Assembly (NCBI GenBank): GCA_016190005.1
Contig: JACPRK010000128.1
Coordinates: 1-64,000 of the forward strand
Length of the DNA: 64,000 nt
Source of the DNA: Candidatus Wallbacteria bacterium
GTDB taxonomy: Bacteria > Muiribacteriota > UBA6191 > JACPRK01
Direction: 5' to 3'
Under the pieces are notes generated by a model, which worked only from the letters and a program-made list of their open reading frames with translations, made no database searches and had not been told where the DNA came from. The translations under genes and the position numbers were made by a program. Each line of letters opens with the position of its first letter. Position 1 is the first letter of the stretch. Positions 9,030-15,474 of this stretch are shown piece by piece.

Positions 9030-9553
9030 GGGCCTATCATCCTCCAGAGTCGTACCGATCGGACCGCCTCCGGGCCGCGGCTCGGCTCCAACCACGCCAC
9101 TGTCACGGTGAGCTTCAGCATCGGGACCTGCGGCTCCGGCGACGCGTCGGTCACCTCGAGCCTGCGAAAGAAGCGACCCATGTCGGCCGGGTAGCGGTAC
9201 GTGTCCTGCGCAAACGCCGGCGCCAGCACCGACGCGCCTTCGACCAGGTAGGCCTGCTTGAGCGTCTCCACCGGCATCTCCTCGACCACGATCGGCCCCC
9301 GCAGGCCGTCGGTCGGCAGCGTCGCGCCCCATTCGAGCGCCTCGATTGCCAGGTTCCGCGCCACCATCTCGTTCCAGCTGGCGGCGATTCCCTGGCGGCT
9401 GGAGACCAGCAGTCCGATGGCCGGCACCGCCATGACGACCACGATCGCCCCGACCAGCACCGCCTCGACCAGGCTGAGCCCGCGCGCGGCACGCCCTCCC
9501 CCCCTCGGGCCCACTTCCCCGCTTCTCGCCTTTCGATTCTCGATACTCTTCAA
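9026..9553 (-). CDS. pseudopilin, PilV/GspI-like (cluster A)
   Basis: The 175-residue protein has a long leader of about 25 residues ending in RAARG, then the class III motif LSLVEAVLVGAIVVVMAVPA with Glu at +5 after the Gly. The rest (ARNLAIEALEWG... LTVTVAWLEP) matches the small GspI/PilV minor pilin pattern of an N-terminal helix followed by a short beta sheet. The ATG overlaps the stop of the large PilX/GspK-like gene by 4 bp and its own stop overlaps the next pilin start by 4 bp, so the three are translationally coupled. Family assignment rests on the N-terminal motif and position. Confidence 0.85.
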   Translation of the reverse strand: MKSIENRKARSGEVGPRGGGRAARGLSLVEAVLVGAIVVVMAVPAIGLLVSSRQGIAASWNEMVARNLAIEALEWGATLPTDGLRGPIVVEEMPVETLKQAYLVEGASVLAPAFAQDTYRYPADMGRFFRRLEVTDASPEPQVPMLKLTVTVAWLEPSRGPEAVRSVRLWRMIGP

Positions 9554-10860
9554 GGCGCCTCCGAAACGGTCGCAACCGGGTACTGCGCCATCGAGAACCC
9601 ATACGCCGCCGGCTCGGCATCGCCTGAGCCCGGGACGATGGCCCTGTCACCCGGGTTCGAGGGGGCCCGGTAGCTGCCTGCCGCGCGCCCGTTGAAGCAG
9701 AGCGGATCGTACACCAGCACCGCCTGGAAGATGCTGCTGGGTATCGCGGAGGCGATGCACCCGTGCACCTGCATCTTGACGGTCCCGCCCGTCGGCTCCA
9801 CGAGCGCGCGCTCGCCCATTGCCACCAGCGACGCCTCCACGGGCCTATCGTCGGCGCGGATGACGCGGTTCTTGCCCAGTGCCTGCAGCACCAGGAGCTC
9901 GTCGGTCCCCTCGGGGACCTCGCGGACGATGCCGCCTAGCCGCACGTCTCCCGCGAAGGCGAGCTTGCCGTGCGCTCGGAAGCGGCTCCACTCGGGAAGC
10001 TCGAGCCCCTCGCCGCACATCACGATCGCTTCCGGGAGCGCCAGCAGCGTCGGATCGGCCTCGACGGGGTAGAGAAACCGAAGGGCCGCCGCCGCGGTCG
10101 GCAAGACGTAGCTGGCGGCGGCCACGGGCAGGTCGAAGGCGCTCGCCTGCACCAGCGGCTGGAAGGAGTCGGCCATGGCGGGCTCGTCCATCAGGACGAA
10201 GCTGGTCACCTTGGCCTCGAGCGGGTCCTCGGGACCTTCGTCGATGTTCACGTGCGAGAGCACGTCGCCCAGCTGGCGGGCCTCCATCCCACCCAGGCCC
10301 CCGATGAAGTACTTCACGCGGTCGCTCGGCACGGGCGGCCGCAGGTTGGAGAGCCGGCAGTCGAAGTACTGGACGATCAGCCGCTCGGCCAGGTCCACCT
10401 TGGCTCGGGCCTGGAACCGCACCTGCCCCAGGTAGGCGCGGTCGTAAGGCCAGTCGAGCGAGATCTCGTCGGCGCCACGGCGCACCTTGCGGCGGGTGTC
10501 GACGATCCGCACGGCCACCGGCTCCACGGTCTGGGTGGGCCATGCCGGCCCGGCGGCGGCCTCGGCCTTCGCGCCTTCCGCCACGATCGGCAGCGAGCCA
10601 GCGGTCGGGTCGGCCGTGCGAACGAAGTCGAAGGCCGGTGTGCCCCTCTGGTTCACGGTTCCGAGGAACCTGAGCCGGGCCTCCTCGATCGCGGAGAGCG
10701 CCAGCACCTCGGCTTGCTGCCCGAACCGGCTGCGCCGCGAGAGTGTGCGGAGCGTTTCACTCCTCTGGTACAGGATGAGCACGAGCCCCAAGGCGCTGAT
10801 GATCACGAACAGCGCGATGAGCATCGCGCTGCCGCGGCCGTCGAATCGTCTGGAGCGCAT
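9550..10860 (-). CDS. PilX/GspK-like large minor pseudopilin (cluster A)
   Basis: The chosen ATG (10860) gives a leader MRSRRFDGRG before the hydrophobic segment SAMLIALFVIISALGLVLIL. This lacks the canonical FTLIE, as GspK/PilX proteins often do. After it comes QAEVLALSAIEEARLRFLGT, resembling the start of the PilX/GspK periplasmic domain. The 436-residue length is larger than a normal pilin and suits a tip-complex component. A frame extension to 11022 reads into the upstream gene and was rejected. It is followed by PilV- and PilW-like genes with 4-bp overlaps, and preceded by a secreted cysteine peptidase-like gene 94 bp upstream. Confidence 0.75.
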   Translation of the reverse strand: MRSRRFDGRGSAMLIALFVIISALGLVLILYQRSETLRTLSRRSRFGQQAEVLALSAIEEARLRFLGTVNQRGTPAFDFVRTADPTAGSLPIVAEGAKAEAAAGPAWPTQTVEPVAVRIVDTRRKVRRGADEISLDWPYDRAYLGQVRFQARAKVDLAERLIVQYFDCRLSNLRPPVPSDRVKYFIGGLGGMEARQLGDVLSHVNIDEGPEDPLEAKVTSFVLMDEPAMADSFQPLVQASAFDLPVAAASYVLPTAAAALRFLYPVEADPTLLALPEAIVMCGEGLELPEWSRFRAHGKLAFAGDVRLGGIVREVPEGTDELLVLQALGKNRVIRADDRPVEASLVAMGERALVEPTGGTVKMQVHGCIASAIPSSIFQAVLVYDPLCFNGRAAGSYRAPSNPGDRAIVPGSGDAEPAAYGFSMAQYPVATVSEAP

Positions 10861-10954
10861 CGCTGTTCGGCGGACCCGGAGTGACCGTGACAGGCTCAGC
10901 CGCTCGCCTGGTAGCTGGACATCGGGCGCGTGGCCGTCGTGGCCCGTGAGCGCG

Positions 10955-12283
10955 TCAGAACCAGCCGCTGACCGTGTCCCAGGCGTCGCCCAGTGCGTCA
11001 CCGATGGCGCTGGCCGCGTCACCGATTGCGCCGGCGATGCCGCTGATGACGGCGCCCACGCCCGTCAGGACCCAGCCGACGCCCTTCGTGATGGCCCCGA
11101 GCACCGTCGCGCCCGCGCCGGCGACCTTGTTGAAGAAGCCGCCCTCATTCCACTTTTTGGCGCCCCAACCCATCATGCTGTCGCCCGCGCTCTGGAGAGC
11201 GTTGCCCGCGAGCGTCGGGATCGCCCCGACCACGCCGCCGATCACCTTCGTGAACCCGCCGCCAACCATCGTGAAGAAACCGCCGATTCGCTCCCCTACC
11301 GTGCGACCGCCGCCGGTCAAGTCCTCCCAGCCGCGCGTCACATCGCGCAGCCCGCTGGTCAGAACCTCCACCGACGTGCGGCCGTTGAGCCCATACAGGG
11401 CGGTGTTGATGCGTTCCCAGGCGCCCGGCGGGTCCTTCGAGACGGACATGTAATAGTTGTTGAAGCCCGCGATCTCGCCAAGCGCCGGCTTGTCCCAGCA
11501 CTTGGCGACCTCGGCTTCGGAAAGCCACTTGGAGCCGCCCCAGTAGGTATCCTCGAACTGCCACTCGCGCTCGCCCTTGTCATTGATGCGGTAGCCCTTC
11601 ACGGACGCCCAGTGGAGCTTCTCGAGGTCGCCGCCGCCGCCGACGTTCACCAGCATCATGATGCGCTCGTCGCGATCCACCGCCCGGGCGATGTCGTCGA
11701 GCGAACCGTTGTTTCGATCGGTGACGCTGTGGCCGGCTCGCTGAAGGTAGCGCTTGATGTCGTGGGGACTGGTGCCGAACTTGATGGGCACGATCTCGTC
11801 GAAGATCTCCTTCAGGTTGACGTCGTGCCCGAAGCTCTGGAGGATGGTCGCAACGGCGTAGGCACCGCACGGGTTGCCCGCGTCCCCGAGCTTGTCTCGC
11901 CCGGCGACGGTGGTGATCCCGTCCACGAACACGCCCTTGGACGGATCGGGCTTGTCGGCTCCGGAGGTGCTTCCCGAGCCCGAAGATGTACCGGTCCCTC
12001 CGCCGCCCAGCTCCGTCGGCACCAGCTTCTCCAGGCGGGCGATCTCGTCCCGGAGCTCCTTGGCGCGGTCTGTGTCGAAGCCGTTCTTGGTGACCTCTTC
12101 GCGGTACTCGGCGCGCAACTTTTGAAGTTGTGCCGCTACCTCCGCGGCCCCCTTACCAGCGCCCTCCGGGGGCGCCGCGGGAACGGCTAGCGGTGCCAGG
12201 GCAAGCACCAGGAGCAGCCAGAGGCCGGTCCGGACACGCCTGGAGAACAACCCTTGGAGTTGCCGTGCGGCGCCGTTGAACAT
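10955..12283 (-). CDS. secreted C39-like (papain-fold) cysteine peptidase with Gly/Ala-rich helical C-terminus
   Basis: The 442-residue protein has a signal peptide (basic start, LWLLLVLALAPLAVPA, cleavage near AAP), a short coiled coil, and a Ser/Gly-rich linker. A domain with peptidase C39-type features follows: candidate nucleophile Cys139 in GNPCGAYAVATILQSFG, His224 in KLHWASVKGY and Asp245 in FEDTYWGG. Order and spacing fit a papain-fold catalytic triad; activity is inferred. Residues after about 330 are a series of Gly/Ala-rich amphipathic or hydrophobic helices (VGWVLTGVGAVISGIAGAIG), reminiscent of membrane-inserting segments in toxins or bacteriocins. The ATG at 12283 has the Shine-Dalgarno GGGAGG. 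It sits directly upstream of the cluster A pilins in the same direction, suggesting it is a partner or substrate. Confidence 0.65.
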   Translation of the reverse strand: MFNGAARQLQGLFSRRVRTGLWLLLVLALAPLAVPAAPPEGAGKGAAEVAAQLQKLRAEYREEVTKNGFDTDRAKELRDEIARLEKLVPTELGGGGTGTSSGSGSTSGADKPDPSKGVFVDGITTVAGRDKLGDAGNPCGAYAVATILQSFGHDVNLKEIFDEIVPIKFGTSPHDIKRYLQRAGHSVTDRNNGSLDDIARAVDRDERIMMLVNVGGGGDLEKLHWASVKGYRINDKGEREWQFEDTYWGGSKWLSEAEVAKCWDKPALGEIAGFNNYYMSVSKDPPGAWERINTALYGLNGRTSVEVLTSGLRDVTRGWEDLTGGGRTVGERIGGFFTMVGGGFTKVIGGVVGAIPTLAGNALQSAGDSMMGWGAKKWNEGGFFNKVAGAGATVLGAITKGVGWVLTGVGAVISGIAGAIGDAASAIGDALGDAWDTVSGWF

Positions 12284-12298
12284 CGCGACCTCCCTCGG

Positions 12299-12314
12299 TC
12301 ATACTCCAGTATGA
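12299..12314. promoter_or_regulatory. palindrome in the divergent promoter region, possible operator
   Basis: TCATACT (12299-12305) and AGTATGA (12308-12314) form a perfect 7-bp inverted repeat with a 2-bp spacer. It lies between the divergent C39-like gene (start 12283) and the HEAT/OB gene (start about 12345). It overlaps where promoters for both genes must fit. It may be a regulator site; no regulator is identified. Confidence 0.35.
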
Positions 12315-12344
12315 CTCCGATTGGAGCTTTCGGCAAATCCCCTG

Positions 12345-13481
12345 ATGCCCCAGCCTTTCGACGCCGCCGGCCCCGCTCTTCGCAAACTCTGCGAGGGTCT
12401 TGCTGTCCCCCACGCGTGGCGACGGGGGCGAGCGCTGACGGACCTGACGCCCTTTCAGGCCGTGCCGGAAGCTCGCTCGGCCCTCTCGGCGCTGTCCGAA
12501 GGCGAGCCCGACCCCAGCCTGCGGGCACTAGCCCAGTCCGCGCTGGCCGAGCCCGCTCGAGGGTTGCCTGCCGAGCCCGGGCGGCTTGTCGCACGGCTGC
12601 TCGTGAGCGCCGAGCCGCTCTACCGCGAGGCCGCCCTTGCGGCCATCTGTGACACGCCGGAGCTGGCCGCCAGCGCCGTGCACGAGGCGTCCGAGCTGCT
12701 TCGCGAGACAGCTCCGGACCAGGCCCACCGCCATCTGGGCACGCTCCTCTGGGAGCTAACAACGCCAGGGTCCGCGGTCCCGGCGACGCTGGCGACCGCG
12801 CTGGCCGCCAGCCTCGAGAAGTCCCGGCTCGAAAGGTCGGCCGAGTTCACGCCTCCCGCGCTGCGCTCCCAGCCCATTCGCACCGCCAGGCGGCCCAGCG
12901 CCACCGAGCTCAAGTCGGCGACTCAGCCTGCCGCCAAGGCGGGCCCTTCCCCGCTTGCGACGGCCGCGGCCTGGGTCAGGACGCCGGCTTTCGCGGGCGT
13001 GGCTGCGGTGACCGCACTCCTCACGCTGGGTTTGGCGACTGCGCCCGAAACGCCCTCGGCGGCGACCCCTGCGCCAGCTGTCGCGGTTGCCCGGCCCGGA
13101 GACAAATTGTTCCGCGCAATGGAACGTCGGCCCGTGCAGTTGTCGGGGGTCGTAGTCAAGGTCCTGCCGGGCCGCCGGGAACTGAAGCTCCAGGACGATG
13201 CATCCCGCTCCATCATGGAAGTGCGGCTCAAGACCGAGCTGCAGGCGGCCGTGGTCGACGGCACTCGCGTGCGCGTCGACGGAACGCTGGAGGGGCTGGG
13301 CGCCTTTGGTGACGCCGTCGTCGGGGCCGAGACCGTGGCCGTCGACACGAAGCCCGCCGGATGGGGCTGGGATGCGAAGGCGCCGGGAAAGGGTCAGGCC
13401 GCGTCCGGCACCACAGAGCGACCCGAGCCCGCGAGACGCTCCGGCATCGCCGAGGGCATCCGGACAAGGCCCTTGAGATGA
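12345..13481 (+). CDS. membrane protein with HEAT-like N-terminus and C-terminal OB-fold-like domain
   Basis: ATG at 12345 is used; an in-frame TTG at 12321 would add eight residues and has no better ribosome-binding site. Residues 1-160 are Ala/Leu-rich paired helices of HEAT type (SALSEGEPDPSLRALAQSAL). A Pro/Ala stretch precedes one transmembrane segment (FAGVAAVTALLTLGLA). The periplasmic C-terminal part (PVQLSGVVVKVLPGRRELKL ... DGTRVRVDGTLEGLGAFGDA) has the strand pattern of a small OB-fold domain of the nucleotide-binding-like DUF type. Function is unknown. It is divergent from the C39-like peptidase and overlaps the following HEAT gene by 4 bp (ATGA), so the pair is probably co-translated. 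Confidence 0.6.
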   Translation: MPQPFDAAGPALRKLCEGLAVPHAWRRGRALTDLTPFQAVPEARSALSALSEGEPDPSLRALAQSALAEPARGLPAEPGRLVARLLVSAEPLYREAALAAICDTPELAASAVHEASELLRETAPDQAHRHLGTLLWELTTPGSAVPATLATALAASLEKSRLERSAEFTPPALRSQPIRTARRPSATELKSATQPAAKAGPSPLATAAAWVRTPAFAGVAAVTALLTLGLATAPETPSAATPAPAVAVARPGDKLFRAMERRPVQLSGVVVKVLPGRRELKLQDDASRSIMEVRLKTELQAAVVDGTRVRVDGTLEGLGAFGDAVVGAETVAVDTKPAGWGWDAKAPGKGQAASGTTERPEPARRSGIAEGIRTRPLR

Positions 13482-14533
13482 CGTCGGTACCCGCAGTCGA
13501 GGCCGCACGGGAGCCGGCCAGCGCCGGCCCGATGGACCGCTCGGCGCGCGCCTTCCTGACGCTCGACCTCACCCAGGAGGTCGCCGCGGGAGAGCTCGCC
13601 CGGCCGCAGCAATTCGTGGGCGCGCTGCGAACGCTCCTGGGCGACGAAGAAGCTCTCCCCCTGCTCGAGCGCCTTGCCAAGGAGACGTCCGAACCCGACG
13701 TGCGGCTGCGGGCGCTGGAGGAGCTTGCGTCTGTCGAAGCTGGCCGGGAAGCAGACTCGATGGGCCAGACTTGGGTCTCCGAGGTCCTGAGCTGGCCGGA
13801 CGCGGCGGATTCGAGCGCAGCTGCCCTGCTCGATGCAGGGCCGGACACGCATCGCGCCGCCGTTTCGTGCTGGGCCCGTGCCAGGAACCGCACTGGCCTC
13901 GAGGGGCCGCTGCGCGCGCGACTGGCGGCCGAGGGTCAGCCAGGCTGGTTGAGGCGAAGCTTCCTGCGGACGCTGGCCGTCGTCGGAAACGAGCACACGC
14001 TTTCGGCCCTGCCGGCGATGCTGCGCTCCGAGGAGCTCCTCACCGCCAGGACCGCGATCGGCGCGGTCGTCGCCATCGGTTCGCCAATGGGAGTGGGCTT
14101 GCTCGGGAAGCTCCTTCAGGAGCGCCGCGGAGCCATCCAGGCCGACCTGGTTCGCGCCCTGCTCATCCTCGACCCGGAGCGCGGCTCGGCCCCACTCGCG
14201 TCGCTGGCCGCCGACCCCGAGCCCGCAATTCGCGCCGCCGCGCTGCACCTGGTCCGGACGTTCTCCCCGGCTGCCGGCTCGCAGATCTTGCTGTCACGTC
14301 TGGAGCGGGAAGAGGAACCCACTCTTCTCGAGCCGCTGGCGCTGGCACTCTACGAGCGCCCTACCCAGGAGGTCGCAGCGGGCGTCGCCCACGCTGCCCG
14401 CCAGGGTGAATCGCCGCGCGCCCGCACGTGCCGCGCGCTCCTGGCCCGCTTCGTGGAAGACGGAAAGCTCGACTCCGCAGCCGCCCTGCGCGCCCACGAA
14501 GGCTACTCACCCGGCGCCAACCCCGGGCAATAG
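13478..14533 (+). CDS. HEAT-repeat protein
   Basis: The ATG at 13478 overlaps the upstream stop (ATGA); a longer frame from 13361 merely overlaps the upstream gene. The 351-residue protein has no signal peptide or transmembrane segment and consists of HEAT/PBS-lyase-like helical repeats, for example EPAIRAAALHLVRTF, TARTAIGAVVAIGSP and PDVRLRALEELASVE. Such proteins act as binding scaffolds. It is paired with the membrane HEAT/OB protein and lies next to cluster A, which itself includes a HEAT/TPR protein. A link to pilin assembly is therefore attractive but unproven. No catalytic motif is visible. Confidence 0.7.
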   Translation: MTSVPAVEAAREPASAGPMDRSARAFLTLDLTQEVAAGELARPQQFVGALRTLLGDEEALPLLERLAKETSEPDVRLRALEELASVEAGREADSMGQTWVSEVLSWPDAADSSAAALLDAGPDTHRAAVSCWARARNRTGLEGPLRARLAAEGQPGWLRRSFLRTLAVVGNEHTLSALPAMLRSEELLTARTAIGAVVAIGSPMGVGLLGKLLQERRGAIQADLVRALLILDPERGSAPLASLAADPEPAIRAAALHLVRTFSPAAGSQILLSRLEREEEPTLLEPLALALYERPTQEVAAGVAHAARQGESPRARTCRALLARFVEDGKLDSAAALRAHEGYSPGANPGQ

Positions 14534-14546
14534 ACACAGCGAAAGC

Positions 14547-14566
14547 CCGTGGCGTCTACCTGTGCC
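14547..14566 (+). repeat. dispersed 20-mer, copy 1 (second copy inverted at 18446-18465)
   Basis: CCGTGGCGTCTACCTGTGCC at 14547-14566 recurs with one mismatch as its reverse complement at 18446-18465. Both copies lie just beyond the 3' ends of genes in otherwise non-coding DNA, so this is likely a small dispersed intergenic element. Confidence 0.6.
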
Positions 14567-14666
14567 GGGTTTCCACCCGGCCCTCACTCACTCTTGGATC
14601 GCTGAGACCCCGCACAGATACTGGATGTACTTCATTTCTCTCAGGGGCCTCGCCCCCGAACCCCCA

Positions 14667-14688
14667 CCAGGGGGACCTGTCCCCCTGG
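14667..14688. terminator. GC-rich hairpin between convergent genes
   Basis: CCAGGGGGAC (14667-14676) pairs with GTCCCCCTGG (14679-14688), a perfect 10-bp inverted repeat that must open a loop of about 4 nt. It lies between the convergent HEAT gene (ends 14533) and the 14790 gene. No T tract follows on either strand, so a bidirectional terminator or REP-like element is equally possible. The rest of the 256-bp gap holds nothing else recognised except the dispersed 20-mer. Confidence 0.45.
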
Positions 14689-14789
14689 ACCCCCATCTGA
14701 TGCGGGTTTTCCTGTTGGCGGCGCTTGCCAGAGAGTTCCGGACTCAAAAAGGTCTTTCGAGAGATCGATGAATGCCTGAGCACCCGGCC

Positions 14790-15434
14790 CTACTCCCCTG
14801 TGTACACCTGCTGAGAGAAGACCTTTTCGACTTCCTCGAGCTGTGCGGAGACGGTAGCGCGTGTGGCGGCAGACAAGCCAGGATCGGGCGGCATGGGCTG
14901 CTCCAGGGAGGGAAGGGCAGCCTTCATCTCCTCGAGCTGGCGCGTCAGCTCCGCGCGGAGCTCGCCCTTCACGTCCTTGTTTTCAAGCTGCTTCTCCAGG
15001 TCTTTGACGCTGGCCGCAAGGGCCTGCTGCTGCTGCTTGCGGGAGCGCTCGGCCATCGCCTCGCCGAAGGCGGCGCTCACGGTCGAGTGCAGCTCGAAGA
15101 ACCGGGCGAACGGCATCCCGACCGCCTTCTCGAACTCCGCCTGCATACCCGCAGCGGCCGCTACCCCGGCCAGCGGATCGCCGCCTGTCGCCTCCATGGC
15201 GCGGCCCTTCTGGCCCATGAATGCCGTCATCTTCGGGTAGGCCGCGAGGTAAGCCGCGAGGTCGGCCGCCTTCACCTCGAGCGCGGCCGGCACCTCCTGG
15301 CCCGCTCCCGCGACGCCCGTCTCGGCGGTCGCAGGCGGCTCCGAGCCGCCCACTTCCTGAGCCTGTGCCCCGCCCAACCCGATCAGTTCGAATCCTACCG
15401 CGACGACCAGGGCGTACTCGAATGATCTTCGCAT
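14790..15434 (-). CDS. secreted alpha-helical protein of unknown function
   Basis: The ATG at 15434 is preceded by GGAGAG at suitable spacing; a longer upstream frame runs into the peptidase gene and was rejected. The 214-residue product starts with MRRSFEYALVVAVGFELIGL and an Ala-rich cleavage region (GGAQAQE), a plausible signal peptide. The mature part is Ala/Glu/Lys-rich and helical, with a Gln run (RKQQQQALAASVKDLEKQLE) and likely coiled coil. It contains no Cys or catalytic motif. It follows the M16 peptidase gene by 40 bp on the same strand, so it may be co-expressed and act in the periplasm. I do not recognise its family. Confidence 0.65.
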   Translation of the reverse strand: MRRSFEYALVVAVGFELIGLGGAQAQEVGGSEPPATAETGVAGAGQEVPAALEVKAADLAAYLAAYPKMTAFMGQKGRAMEATGGDPLAGVAAAAGMQAEFEKAVGMPFARFFELHSTVSAAFGEAMAERSRKQQQQALAASVKDLEKQLENKDVKGELRAELTRQLEEMKAALPSLEQPMPPDPGLSAATRATVSAQLEEVEKVFSQQVYTGE

Positions 15435-15474
15435 CGTGCTCTCCTTCTCGGGACCGGTTGCCCGGGCGATCCGT

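Noticed and set aside
9030-9650. N-terminal extension of the cluster A PilW-like gene
   Set aside because: It overlaps the adjacent pilin gene and puts the class III motif deep inside the protein; the GTG at 9029 gives a normal leader.
10861-11022. N-terminal extension of the cluster A PilX-like gene
   Set aside because: It overlaps the end of the C39-like gene; the ATG at 10860 gives a typical basic leader.
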